DNA from: Exophiala sp. HKRS030
Taxonomy: Eukaryota > Ascomycota > Eurotiomycetes > Chaetothyriales > Herpotrichiellaceae
Assembly (NCBI GenBank): GCA_023897205.1
Contig: JAHWDD010000001.1
Coordinates: forward strand, 3,906,001 to 3,970,000
Reading direction: 5' to 3'
DNA: 64,000 bases
Shown: one piece after another, positions 44,330 to 56,514 of the stretch
Numbering within the stretch: position 1 is the first letter of the stretch
Layout: each line of letters starts with the position of its first letter
Made by a program: the position numbers and the translations under genes
Notes under the pieces: generated by a model
Databases searched by the model: none
The model's input: the letters and a program-made list of their open reading frames with translations, nothing else
What the model was told of the DNA's origin: nothing

Positions 44330-47300
44330 GAAGATGTGGGAGGCGAGGGGCAGAACCAAAACCAGTCAGCTCGGCGACTCTTCTTAGGTCAACAAGCCAA
44401 CTGGACGAGGGTTTGGAAGTTCGCGGCGGACTGATGGGATCCAGGGCGAAATTGCGGAAGGAATGGCGGAGGATTCGCGGGCGCACACGGTCGGTCAATG
44501 GCGATCCCAGCTGGTAGAGGTCGTGTATAGGGATGCAAATGAAGAAAGGATGCGGAAGGTATGGTTGCGAAGTATGAGTGACGGTGCAGATGGAAAGGTG
44601 AGTACGTGGTGGAAGAATGAGAAACCGAGATGCGGATTGCCAAGTGGGTGGAAGTGCTACGAGGTTCAGTTCAATTCTGGTGTTCGGAGAGTACTGTAGG
44701 TTTCGTAGGGGGGCAAGTCAGGCACGAAAACACATACGGTACGGAGTACAGTAACATAATATCCCTACCTGGACTGCACCTAGTGGCACCAGGCCTAGAG
44801 CAACAAGTCACCAGCCTTACCTAAGAAGCCCACAGAAGCCCTGACCTCACAACAACAAGCCTGCCAACAGCCTACATCAGCCTATTACTTACTCCGTACA
44901 ACTAGCCGCACAGGCTCATTAGGCGTCGTGGGGGCCCATCCAGGCTGAACTACCGCAGCGTGATTGGTACGCCGCCCTACAGCATCCCAGCAAATGCCAC
45001 TTACTCATCTGACTGATGGGGGTCCTCATCATTATTGACCATTTTTTCCCTTGCCAACCATTCATTGATCGACGCCGCAGGGAAGCAACCTCCATGTCTT
45101 GCACGCACCACAGACGAAACCGACAACAAGGGGTTCATGGGCATGGGAAGGGAATGCCTCCTGTTGATGCTCTATGAAGTCTCCCATTCATTTCCACCAA
45201 GGTAGCATACGAGTCCAGCAGGTCACCACTCACTTTACATTGACAGATCATCACTCGCTGCAACGAACACGATCCTGTGGAGCCTCCTACAGCATTTTTT
45301 TCCCTGTATTCCCCAGCCAGACCTTCGACGCCTCCAATCGCACCACTTTTCACCAGCGATCCTCCTCCGAAACAGGGTATTTCGCAGAGCACAAAAACTT
45401 TGCTTCGAAGCCTGTGCTCCCATCTCACCCATACCCAGACCCTTGTCTTTCCCTGACCGGTGTTATCAAGCGACGATACAAGGTACTAGGCCAAGAACCT
45501 TTCTATCCACTGCAATGTGCCGAAGAGAGTGCGCAATAACGTCAAAATGTCATCCCCTTTTTTGACCTGTTGCGATGTTGCCAACGTCATCCGGATCAAG
45601 GCAAACTCAAGCATCCGGTGAAGCCTCGGATGTCATGCGCAATAAAAATGTCCACGGCCTTGAGGGAGAAAAATTTCTGAAACACGACGAAGAGTACTCC
45701 ACCAGCCCAGGCTCTGGCAAATCAACGTTGTCCTTGATAGCCATTGCTTTCCTGAGCCCTGGCGACGTGGAGAGCGGAGGATGGAGTACCAAGCGACTAC
45801 TCTTAAAAAGGCCACCGCTAGCAGGCGAGTGGATGGGTTTGTTTGGCTCCAAATGAAGCTTCTTACAGGCGGCACCCTCGGCATCAAGCCTTCCATTAGG
45901 TGCAGCCATATGCAACCTTCCTGCTGTGAAAACAAGCCTAGCGAGTTCGAGAGGCTCCGATACCGACAGAAGCCCGGCGCCTTTGACGTTCGTGATGTGC
46001 CCTCTGACCTTCTACAGCCTCCCGAAGCAGGGCGCTAAGCGTCGATCATTGAACGGTGTCTGGTGGTGATTATTCCCCTCGCCCGGCAATTCACTTCGAG
46101 GAATTGCAATTGCGCAACCTGGGAAATGAATGCGAAGGGAACGACCACGCTTTGCTTATCTCCTCGTTCAGATAATCTCATCACAGTGGACCTGAGAAGG
46201 CCGCCGACTTCGCCATCTCTGCCAGAGTTCTTTTGTGAAAAGGTTCTGTGCAGATTGCGGAGGAAGATGATACGAACCATCTGCTTGTCAGCACATCATC
46301 GATGTTTACCTATCTGTCAGATGCCGATTATATCCTCCATCCCAATGGAGAATTCCGTGTCCGAAAGCTACTGCACTATTCCTTGCTCGTGAATAACGCA
46401 ATGGAAATCGACCTCTCTGGTACCCTGTGCTACCAGAAATCTTTGATCATGTGAATAATATCCCTGGCCTTCATCTCGTACACACCGCAACTCTCGTTCG
46501 ATACCAGACGCTAGAGGGCCATTTGCCTGATCGCGGAACACTCACTCTCTCATGTAGCAAAACATGATCCCTGCTAGTGTTGTGCAAGGAAAGTCGACAT
46601 GTTCCGTGCAGCAAGGGAGCCTGCCACCAGATGCATATCGTTGACACGATCAATTCGTGAGGTTTTACTCGTGCTCGCTCGGCCCATATCGCAGAGGCTA
46701 AACACACCAAGGTAAGTATCCCTGTCAAGGATCAACAGCGCCGCGTTCTGAGTTCTTAACACACAGAACTCCCCACATGATCACAATGTCAATCGTGGGA
46801 TGATTCCGTCCTCTCCATCTTTTATGGTCGAAGACACATTGGTGAGATACCACAGATGCCGGATGAGGGCAAAGGTTTTCAGACAATGTTTGAGCGTGCG
46901 TGGTACATTGACCCGCGTGAGGCACACACGGTATGGTTGACACAACTATCAGTGATCCTCACACAAGGCATTGCTGCACCACAGCTCAACTGAACGCGCA
47001 GAAGTTCAAAAGACTCGAGCGTTAAAAATAACCAATTTGCTCAATCCTCGGGCTTAGAGCCATCACAGTCAGGTATAGAATTGTGGTACGGTCCACGGAT
47101 ATTGTTGCCGTCAAAGTCTCATTGTGTGATATGGGGTATCCAAAGTTCCAAACACCGATGCCAGTGGGACAGACGAATACCGCGAAGCTAGGAATACCGT
47201 ACGCATCCTCAAGACAAATCGATCTGCCTGGCGAAATTTGTCTCGACATGTTTCTCCGGTTTGTCTGACTGTCTGTCACTCACAGAGGTGTATTAATTCC

Positions 47301-47784
47301 ACTTGTCTTCCTTCTTTTCTTCCTGCCTCCCTCCCTCATCCTGAAGCAAGTTGGCATTGCACACCACACGTTTTTGGTGTTTCAAAATTCTTACTCTTTT
47401 TCTACCTAGGTGAGGTAGTTGACTGCAGAGACTGGATGTTGCTGTCTCACTCGGATTACCTCGGTATTCGCCAACTCCCTTTTTTGAAAAATTTGCTGCT
47501 TGTAGAGCATGAAAAACCACCCGGGGAAGGGGACAACTCGATGTGGCTTGTCAAGTATTCCAACATCTCCGGACGCATAAGAGGACGAATGTGCTAACTA
47601 GTGTATCTTACCGAGGATAAGGGAGAGGGAGAAGAAAATGGAGATCGAAACCCATTTTGGTCGATTGGAAGCTGTCATTAATGGACTACCTAACGAGGTT
47701 TTCGTGTTCCAAGCGCATGAAATGTGGAAAACGTGCCAGGTATATTCGAAACTCATTTCTGTCATGACACCGACCACTTCTTCA
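44330..47784. other. Gene-poor region, 3.4 kb
   Basis: No gene could be supported. Short ORFs occur on both strands: 45174-45539 and 45575-45856 (plus), 45607-45915 (minus) and 46248-46454 (plus). One contains PGSGKSTLSLIAIAFLSPGD, which looks like a P-loop, but without any other NTPase motif. This may be decayed coding or transposon sequence, or simply promoter DNA for the AcrB gene plus the 3' region of the MscS gene. Confidence 0.4.
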
Positions 47785-49674
47785 TCAAGGGTCGTTTCCT
47801 CTTTGATTGGTAATTGATTGGTGAGTCACGTACAATGGGCCGCCGTCTGACCAACCGGCTTGGTTCCGGCGAGGACCTTCGATACCAATCTCTTGCATCG
47901 CCATCATCAAAGCGGAAATGAACTTGTTTCTTCGTCGGAGACGGATCAGCTCGTTTTGCCAATTTGATTTGAAGAAGAAGACAATATTCAGTGTCAGCGA
48001 GTACGCCTCGTTGACTTCGCGTATCTCAGTCAAGACGTTGTCTCTGAATTCACGCTTCTCAGATTTGACAAAGTTCAGAAGCGAGGCTCTTAACGCGTCT
48101 ATCTGACTGATAGTCGTACCAAACCGTATGACTATCGGAACGGCTTCGGCGAGTGGTCCAGAGCGGCGTTGATTCAGAATGAACAAGGTGTTGAGGTAGG
48201 AGTTGGGTGCTGTCACCACATGCCCTTCTAACTTCTTGAATTCAGTGTAAAGGAGAGACATCTTGTTGACAAAGTAGTCAGTGCCCTTCGGCCCAATATC
48301 TCTATAGATAGTCACTCGATCTCCAATGTCGAAAGGATGCTTGACGAAGACGAAGACGCAGGATTGCAGGAGTTCCTGGGCTGTAGGTGCGAAAGCCCAC
48401 GAAAGGCCCAGAAAGAAGCCGCCGACCGTCATCAAAAAACTTGCCGCTGAAGCCGAGGAGATAGATAAAAAGACGACAATCATGCCCACAAAGACCAGGG
48501 AGGAGAGCAGGGCGTCAAGCTTGTTGGTGATGGAATTGAAGTCTTTGAGGGAGTTTGTGAGAAATTTCCGTTCTTGTCCAATTTCGAGACAAAGAGCTCC
48601 TAATTCATCCATGGTAATATCGCCGTTCGTGTCCCTGTCAAACATGTCGAACGCCACTGCGGCTTCTTCTTCATTGTCGAAGGCAGATCTCAGATCTTTT
48701 GGGGTGATAAGGTCGTAGCCCTCGCGGACGAAAGTTCCGTGCAAACGGCGCGATAGGGCCTGGCAGCCGCTTTCCGTCTGAAGGAGACTCGACACGACCT
48801 GAGAAGGATGGTCTCTGTTTTCCATCTTCCTGCTGGCGAAATCGCCTAGAACCTGGCCTGCTACATTTCCCACTCTTGCAAAGGCCCTGGCTACAGCCTG
48901 CTGAGCCCTAACAGCATACAAGGCAGGGGCATGCGTCCGGAGATGTGACATCCTTTTCACGAATTCGTCGTCTTCTTTTGCGGTTTTCTTTTGACAGAAG
49001 GTATACACCTTGACCAAGAGACCGATTTGAAACTTGTTGATCGCTATACGAGCTGCATACGCTCGCTGATGAAAGGCGACAGCAATGAGCTGTATAACCG
49101 TTTTCTCGACGAGATTGATGCTCGCCGAGACGCAACCAGTGACAACGATGGCCTTAGCTGTATTTAGCCATTCGAGATGACTGCCACTGTTGAGCGTATG
49201 ATCTCTCAAGAGAGGAAACAAAGAGACCAAGACGAAGCAAGAAAACAGGACCATGGTGAGTGGTAATTCCAGCCTGCTCCCAACCTCCTTCCACCTCTCT
49301 GGGTGTTTGGTGAAGGCAGTGGCGAGCAGGCCCACCGACCGAGAAACCAAAAAGGCGAACAGGGAGGCAGCCCAGACCGCACACCAGACAGTTTCGAGCC
49401 AAATTCCGACCCAAAGGAGCTCAACACCTCCCACGTAGGTCTGTGGGTGGGCCACACCAACAGCAACAGGCACAACGAGAAGAGCGGCAATCAAGAAGAA
49501 AAACAAGCACTTACGTGCGAGCGGCAAACAGGAAGTCATTGTTGTTGTTAGTGGTGTTGACACTAGATACCTAGGTAGAAGAGAATACGAGAGATCTCTG
49601 AGGTATCCGCCCGTACCAGCGCCTGCCTCTGGGGGCACCAATGAAGGCGCAGGTGGTAATATAACGCTTACCAT
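47785..49674 (-). CDS. MscS-family mechanosensitive channel with EF-hand
   Basis: Single exon, 629 aa from ATG 49674. An internal ATG at 49539 (MTSCLPLARK) is where similarity to the relic at 41325-41465 begins and may be the true start. N-terminal membrane helices include CLFFFLIAALLVVPVAVGV, LWVGIWLETVWCAVW and LTMVLFSCFVLVSLFPLL. An EF-hand (FDMFDRDTNGDITMDELGAL) lies before the channel core. The pore region is LDALLSSLVFVGMIVVFLS, then SFLMTVGGFFLGLSWAF, then FVKHPFDIGDRVTI, and the cytosolic domain follows. This matches the fungal Msy1/2 type, found in ER membranes in fission yeast and linked to calcium during hypo-osmotic shock. Confidence 0.92.
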   Translation of the reverse strand: MVSVILPPAPSLVPPEAGAGTGGYLRDLSYSLLPRYLVSTPLTTTMTSCLPLARKCLFFFLIAALLVVPVAVGVAHPQTYVGGVELLWVGIWLETVWCAVWAASLFAFLVSRSVGLLATAFTKHPERWKEVGSRLELPLTMVLFSCFVLVSLFPLLRDHTLNSGSHLEWLNTAKAIVVTGCVSASINLVEKTVIQLIAVAFHQRAYAARIAINKFQIGLLVKVYTFCQKKTAKEDDEFVKRMSHLRTHAPALYAVRAQQAVARAFARVGNVAGQVLGDFASRKMENRDHPSQVVSSLLQTESGCQALSRRLHGTFVREGYDLITPKDLRSAFDNEEEAAVAFDMFDRDTNGDITMDELGALCLEIGQERKFLTNSLKDFNSITNKLDALLSSLVFVGMIVVFLSISSASAASFLMTVGGFFLGLSWAFAPTAQELLQSCVFVFVKHPFDIGDRVTIYRDIGPKGTDYFVNKMSLLYTEFKKLEGHVVTAPNSYLNTLFILNQRRSGPLAEAVPIVIRFGTTISQIDALRASLLNFVKSEKREFRDNVLTEIREVNEAYSLTLNIVFFFKSNWQNELIRLRRRNKFISALMMAMQEIGIEGPRRNQAGWSDGGPLYVTHQSITNQRGNDP

Positions 49675-49811
49675 GACACCCCTTCTCTCCTAGGTACTTA
49701 AGACACAGGGACAAGGGCGCAGGTGACAGCGTGAGCATACCACGATACCGTTTCTCTCTGGGGCCGACGCCTTTTCAAGCAATACTATTCCGCTTCAAGA
49801 TATTCGAAACC

Positions 49812-51383
49812 TCAATGCGTACCGTTGACTGTAGCCTGGACCTGGCCAAAATTCTCATCAAACACCTCCTCGGCATGGTTTTCGGCATCGTGGAAATGAA
49901 TCCAGTCTTCACGTGGAAATTGAACAGATTCAGGATTCTCCTTGACCTTGTCCCAGTCGGCCTTGTGCCACATGTCACGCGTGGTCTCTCCAGTCTTTTG
50001 CACAGCTCTTACACGGTCATATCTGATATTGGAATTAGCAGCCACTCCGATGGGTCAGTATATGCAGTGCTGATTTACCTTATGCTTTGATATGTCCGAA
50101 CAGCATCCGGGACGTCTTTCTTTCCAGCTCGCCTGAGGCAAACTGCAATTGTAACGCCATCTTCCATTGCCTGTGTCGCACCTTGAGCTGAAGTCGGCAA
50201 AAATGGATGGGCGGAGTCTCCGAGCAGGGCAATGCGACCGCCCTTGCTAATCCACGTTGGCAAAGGGTCGCGGTACACAAGCTTCCAGTCGACGAGGTGG
50301 CTTTCGGGCGTCTTTTCCACGATGGCCTTGCACATCGGGTCCCATCCCTCGAATACTTTGTACACGTCCTCTAGCTTGCCGGGAAATGACCACGACTCAT
50401 CAATATCTGCCTCATCCTATGATATGTGGATTAGCTTGACAACTGCGCAAAAGATCCACAACATACCTTGTGCGTCAAAACCCAACAGCAATCGCTGCCG
50501 TTTTTGATGGTCGAGAACAGGAAATGTACATCCTGCCCGATCCAGCCATTGAACGTGTCACCGTTCTCGCAGAATTGCTTTGTTCTTGGGTCCTTGATCA
50601 TATCTGTGTTTGGGAACCTAGGACGAGTCAGACTTGGTTCGTCATGCAATGCGAGAATATCATACCATGCTCGGAAAACCGCATAGCCACTGCTCTTTGG
50701 CTTGTCGAAATAACCCAGGACCAATTCACGTGCCTTCGATCTCACGCCATCAGATCCGACAACCACATCGCCCCAGACCTGCAGAACATGAGCAGTTGAG
50801 CAACGGCACAATCAACCTGATGCTGTCATACCTGTTCTCCATTTGAAAGCTCGATTCCAGCCCTATCAGGCTCCTCAATATACTTCTCAACTCTCTGGTT
50901 AAGATGAATGGGGATTCCAAGGTCGTCTTTGGCATAGTTGAAAACAATTTCATGCAGCTCTCCACGATGGCCGTTGAAGACTGGAGCGTCGGGGTTTTGA
51001 GGTGGTGTAGCTTGGTTGATGATGAGTTCTCCTGTATATTTGTGGATGTTGAAGCCGTAGCCGGTCAAGTCAATACTGAGCTCTCGCATTTTCTTTGCTA
51101 TCGAACCGTCGACTCCCCATCGTCGGAAAATCCTGCCAGCATTGGAGCCGAATGAGATGATATCACCCAGTGGCTTCAGCTCGGGGAATGATTCATATAC
51201 TTCAACATCGTGGCCTTGACGATGGCATTCAATGGCCGCAGTGAGACCTCCGAAACCTACTCAAGTCAGTCAATGACCTTGAGGTCTTCTGGAACGCAAC
51301 AGGAAACACACACCGGCTCCTACAATGATCACCTTGACGCCGGTTTTGGACTTTGCAAACGGTTCTGCCGCTGACATGATCAT
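49812..51383 (-). CDS. FAD-dependent monooxygenase, salicylate-hydroxylase-like
   Basis: Six exons are inferred: 51383-51314, 51256-50832, 50778-50666, 50617-50467, 50416-50079 and 50022-49812, giving 435 aa; introns are 48-57 bp. A second ATG at 51377 could also serve. Class A flavoprotein hydroxylase marks are KVIIVGAGFGGLTAAIECHR (dinucleotide motif, split by intron 1), VVVGSDGVRSKARE (DG motif) and ALLGDSAHPFLPTSAQGATQ (GD motif). The enzyme would hydroxylate an aromatic or polyketide-like substrate using NAD(P)H and oxygen. It is divergent from an SDR gene 0.9 kb away. Salicylate itself is only one possible substrate. Confidence 0.9.
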
Positions 51384-52292
51384 TTTGGCAAGCTGTGCTT
51401 TGAGATGACTCGGTGACTGATTAGTAGCAATCGCGGTTCCGGTCAGGAATACGGTGTGATCAGCCGGAAGTGCTTCTATCTGGGGCTAGGTATCCCGCCG
51501 TTGGCATTTCCCCGTGGTTGTGAGTCCTTGACAAAACAAAGGCGAACACAGCTCCTTTTGAACAAGACGGGAACAAGTCGTCCAAGCCCCACGGATATAC
51601 CGGTCCATTCCTTCAACAGGCGAGCAAACCTGAAGAAAGATCCCGACGCGTCGGAGAGGTCAGGGATTCTCCAATAGAACTGCCGATTTATGCATTGTAC
51701 CAAAATGGACAATGGACGACCTGAAGCCCTAGGATGATTGGGCAAAGCAAGGACGATGGATATCCACCCCACACTTACACCCCCATTTTTCCCCTCGTCG
51801 AGGGATGCGATATCACCTTCTCTGGGCTCCGTCGCTCAAGGAGGTGGAGTAGGGAATGTGGTGTGCGACCTTCAACATCACGTCTAGAACCCGTGGGGTC
51901 TTAATTGGCCCGGCGCTCAACCACCGTGTCGACTATCTACGTGCGAGTCTGTACTGCTTCATCGCCTCTGTCTTTAACTCCGGTTCAGATAAGACCATAC
52001 CGATCTCCGCCAGATCTCCTCAATGGCTTTGCCTGTTCTTGGAAGTGCATCATCCGCATTTTAGTCTGGCTATTTGTTGCACGTGGCTTTCTACCTCTGG
52101 CCAAAAATCTGTGTCCGAGTGGTGGCCTTTGTGCAGGCTGCTCATTTATGATTTTCTAGACACCGGAGGCTATTGCAGGAGCACTTCCTGATAAATCATA
52201 TTGTGTGGCCTATTCATCACAGCGAGTGCTTATCACAGGACAGTCTTCCAGCATCCAACTCTGGAAGGACGTGGACTGACCACTATCCCAAC
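51384..52292. promoter_or_regulatory. Divergent promoter region, monooxygenase and SDR genes
   Basis: About 910 bp between two divergent metabolic genes. No regulator gene and no recognised operator. Both core promoters must lie here. Confidence 0.45.
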
Positions 52293-53394
52293 ATGACTTC
52301 TAATCCTACCTTCAACCAGGAGACGGGCGCCGCCGAAGTCGCCAAAGCGTACAGCGATGCAGTACGCGACAAGACAGGTAAGACACCAGTGCAAACATCC
52401 ATCATGGCCATGGTGGCTTAATTGACCATCGTGAATAGTTGTCATCGTTGGAGTATCGCCACAAAGCTTGGGCGAGTCCATGGCAATGGCGCTAGCCTCG
52501 CAGTCGCCTGGCCTCCTCGTGTTGGCGTCCCGAACCATGCTCAAGATTAATGCCGTTGCTTCGAAGGTCAAGGATCAATATCCGGACGTGCGACTTGAGA
52601 TGGTTGAGGTAGATCTAGCATCGCTTGCATCAGTCCGAGAGGCTGCAGACAGAATCGACAAAGTGGTCGACAAGATTGATATCCTGATCAACAATGCGGC
52701 CGTTGTCATGCAAACACATGAACGCACCAAAGAAGGCCTCGAAATGCAGTTTGGCACAAATCACGTTGGGCCCTTCCTATTGACTAACCTTTTGATGCCC
52801 AGAATCATCCAGGCAGCAGACAAGTCGCAATCGAAGGGGACCACTCGAATTGTCAACCTGACCAGTGCCGGTCACATCATCTCACCGGTTCGATTTAGCG
52901 ACCATAACTTCACCAAGAGGCCAGAAGACCTTCCCGAGGATGAACGGCCAATGTCGCGCCCAGGTCTCTCATTTGACCCGCCACCAGGGAAGACGTACGT
53001 ACCTTTTGTCGCGTATGGCCAGTCCAAGACAGCAAATGTCTTGATGTCTCTCTCCATCTCCGAGAAGCTGGCGCAAGAAGGGGTCAGGTCGATAGCAACT
53101 CATCCAGGCTCTATTTGGACGGACCTGTCTCGCGATCTGGATGAGGAACACCAGACTCTGGTCAGCAAGACAGCCAATTTTTGGAAGACCTTGGACCAAG
53201 GAAGTGCCACCACGCTGGTAGCCGCGCTTGATCCTAAACTCAGCGAAGATACGAGCGTGATCTACTTGAACGATTGTCAAGTTGCCGAGCCCGCCGCGCA
53301 TGCTAAGGATCCCACTACCGCGGAGAGACTGTGGAAATTAAGCGAAGAGATTGTTGGCCAAGCATTTGACTATGGCAGCACAGGTCGACTGTAG
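52293..53394 (+). CDS. Short-chain dehydrogenase/reductase
   Basis: Two exons are inferred, 52293-52377 and 52439-53394, giving 346 aa. The cofactor loop is VVIVGVSPQSLGESMAMALA, a variant of the TGxxxGxG motif seen in WWOX/retinol-dehydrogenase-like fungal SDRs. Further marks are VDLASLASVREAADRI, the structural ILINNAAVV, catalytic Ser in IVNLTSAGHI, and YGQSK (Tyr-x3-Lys). The C-terminal HPGSIWTDLSRD is typical. The basic residue in LLVLASRTMLKI favours NADP(H). The substrate is unknown. It may work with the divergent flavin monooxygenase. Confidence 0.9.
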
Positions 53395-53525
53395 TAGGTC
53401 ATCCACCGGCCACTCCATGACACATCATCACGCTGCTCAAGGACGAGAAACGTCTGCATCTTCGTTGTTTACAGGTCGGGATGGCTATGTTGGAGCATCT
53501 CAAATGAATACAGATAGATGGATAT

Positions 53526-55527
53526 TCAAAACATTACGCCCTTACTTCCCAGCACGCCGAGGGCTTCTCGATCTGCTTCGGCTTTGCTCACTTTCTTTAG
53601 CTGCCGGTATTCCGCTTTCCACATCTGTTCTCTGACCCAAGCATCCAGCTCTCCATCATCGGTCGGAATATTGGTCTCTTGTGCTAGGTCATCCTGAACC
53701 GCTTGCTTTATCACCGCAGCCGCGATCTTGACACTGATCTCGCGAACATTCGTCACGTCGGGCAAGAGCCCGGCATCGGGATCCTTGAGTGCTGGTGCTT
53801 GTGCAGCCAGCGCTTTCACCGCAGCGACCAGCATCTCGGGTGTGATGAGCTTGGCCCGACTGAGGACGGTTCCAAGACCGATTCCTGGAAACACTACACT
53901 GTTGTTACACTCTGCGATATCACGTCCCTTGCCATTAACATCCACAGGATCAAAAGGACTCCCGGTCGCAGTCAGAACCTTCCCATTCGTCCAGTGGACC
54001 AAGTCTTCAGGCACGGCTTCGTGCAAGCGCGTGGGGTTTGACAACGGGAAGATTATCGGCCGCCCGAGCCGCCCGACGTGCTTTGCCGTTTCCTGTACGA
54101 TTTCCTTGGTGAATGCCCCTGGTCTGGTGCTGGTTCCAATGAGCACGTGTGGCTTTATCTGCCGGACAACATCCAGCAACGAGTTGTGTTTTTTGTCGGG
54201 CCATTCGCTGTCCGGTCTGGCATAGTCATGTTGAGCCGAAGTAAGGATGTCACCGTGACTCCGTAGAAGTAGTCCTGGTTTGTCGACACACCAAATTTGT
54301 TTCATTGCCTCTTCTCTTGACTTTCCGCTCTCGACGGCGATTGCATCCCGAATCTGGTCCGAGATACCTATGCCGGCAGTTCCTGCGCCAAACATGACCA
54401 CTCGGAGATCTTTCAGAGAGTACCCGGCAACATGAATGGCGGCGAACAGGGCCGCCAGAGTCACGCAGCCCGTCCCTTGGACATCGTCGTTGAAGCAAGG
54501 GATCGTTTGGTTGTACTTATCCAGGATACGTCTCGCGTTTCGAAGGCCAAAGTCTTCAAAGTGAATGTACGCTCTGGGATAGCGTTTTCTGCAGGCTTTG
54601 ATGAAGCGGTCTATGAAGGCGTCATACTCTGGGCCTCTGGCTCTTGGTTGACGTACGCCCAGATAGAGTTCATCGTCCAGCAGTTCCTGGTTGTCGGTTC
54701 CCACGTCGAGAACGACAGGCAATGTGCGATTGGGATGAATGCCGGCACACAAAGTGTAGATGACCAGCTTTGCGATACTAATGAGCACTGCGCCGACGCC
54801 TTGATCTCCGATGCCTAAATTTCCAAAAAGAAAAAAAAAACATTGGGTTCAGCCTTTCTGCTTTACCAGTCGCAACGAATATGCTGTGCCCCGCGGGAGA
54901 GTTCAGTTACTGACCTAGTATTTGCTCGCCGTCACTACAAGCGATAATATCCACATCTTCCGGCGAACCCCACTGCTCCAAGGCAGCTTCGATATCGTCG
55001 GGATCGGTGATTTTGAGGAAGCAGCCTTCGGGCCGGCGGAACAGTCTGCTGTATCTCGCGATCGCCTCCCCTTCCGTCGGCGTGTAAATGATGGGGAACA
55101 TCTCCTTCAGATGATCTTGTATGAGGCGGTAGTAGAGAACCTCGTTTTGGTCTTTCAGGCTTGTCATGAAGGTGTTTTTGCCTAGAGCCGTGCGCCGGGC
55201 TTGGAACTGCTCGTAAGCCCGTTTGACCTGTTCGTCCAGCGTGTTGACCCGAGCGGGGACCAAACTGCTCAGGCCGAATTCCTTGCGTTCCTCGTTTGTG
55301 AAGGCCGTACCTTTGTTCATGTACGGAGTCTGGAGCAATGCTGTGCCCGTCAATGCACAATCCTGAGGGCCGGAAGTGGCCAGAGGGAGATGTGAGAATT
55401 TTGATGGAGCCATCGTCTTGTGGGTTGAGCTGTAGAGTCGTCTCTGGATACTTGTTGGGCCCTGTTGTCCTCTCAACCTAGATCGACATCGACATCTATA
55501 TATCGGTCGCAAGAGATGATGGGACAT
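53526..55527 (-). CDS. Malic enzyme, probably mitochondrial
   Basis: Two exons are inferred, 55527-54915 and 54814-53526, giving 633 aa. The reaction is oxidative decarboxylation of malate to pyruvate with NAD(P)+. The N-terminus is Arg/Ser-rich without acids (MSHHLLRPIYRCRCRSRLRG), a likely mitochondrial presequence; a downstream ATG at 55413 (MAPSKFSHL) could give a cytosolic form. Malic-enzyme text: MFPIIYTPTEGEAIARYSRL, IIACSDGEQILGIGDQGVGA across the 100-bp intron, HFEDFGLRNARRIL, CFNDDVQGTG, VVMFGAGTAGIGISDQIRDA and FPLSNPTRLHEA. The cofactor preference cannot be fixed by eye. Confidence 0.95.
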
Positions 55528-56514
55528 TTATCTTCTTCCGCCGGGGATTTTCGGTTCTGTGCTTTGACTTTTTTTTAACTATTTATATGTCTCCCAACGA
55601 GTTTTATCGACATGTGGTTGATCGACGTTGATAACGGTTAAACAAATACGTCATTCTTGCGAAAACGAATCGATCTTTCGTATCAAGCATCATCAAGCTT
55701 TTCTCTCCTCCGTCCCTGACTAAGACCTACTCTTTTTCTTAGGGTAAAACTCTCATCAACTTCAAAACGACGTGACGACGACGACGGACGCGTGGCTCAC
55801 TTAGGCATCTCACAAATCATTTGATACGGAGTAGTTCATCCTCCTTATTGTGGACAAATGTCGAGAGTTTCCGACGTCGTAGTTTTGTGTTATCAGCAAC
55901 GTCTTTCCGTGTTTTCCCGAAGGCAGGTTTTGGATGACTACAATATGCATATTCGACTCATCCCTGGTCACTAACGTTTGTTCTCGTCAAAGTCACTCGT
56001 CACCATCAATCCCGTCATTTCCCTACGGAGTACATACCACAAAGTTGGTTTGTTGTTGGCTCTTTGTCGGTGTCGATATTGGCTGTCTCCCCCCCTCCCC
56101 GGCATTTCACGGCTTACATAACGACGCAAAAGGAGCGTGCCTTGAACCTACCTATTGAGGCCGAGCATCCGTTCACATAGTAACTAACCCCCAAGGAGAC
56201 AGAAATGTGGCTGCGAGACTCATCGAACACGGTGGGTGGTCTTGTCGAACACACACCCACACGTCATTCTGGGAAGGGGGGAGGCACCGACACAGGTAGG
56301 TAGGCAAATCAAGCACACATACTATATAAAGACAAACATGGATGGTCGTGGTAAGGAAAAGACACTGATAAAGGGAGTATGTCCGTTGGAAACAACCCCC
56401 TCTCCCCTCGCGAAATTGTATGGTACAACCACCACCGACCAACGATCCCCGAGATATCTTACTTTGGTAACCAACAACAAAGATCGTTGACCTGACAAGA
56501 AATTCGTCTCCAAC
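55528..56514. other. Intergenic region, divergent promoters
   Basis: About 990 bp between the malic enzyme and SSADH genes. A TATATAAA sequence lies near 56323 on the plus strand, about 190 bp before the SSADH ATG. No gene recognised. Confidence 0.45.

Noticed and set aside
45575..45915. P-loop-like GSGKSTLS ORF as an ABC-type ATPase
   Set aside because: No Q-loop, signature or Walker B motif, short length, and an equally long antisense ORF over the same bases.
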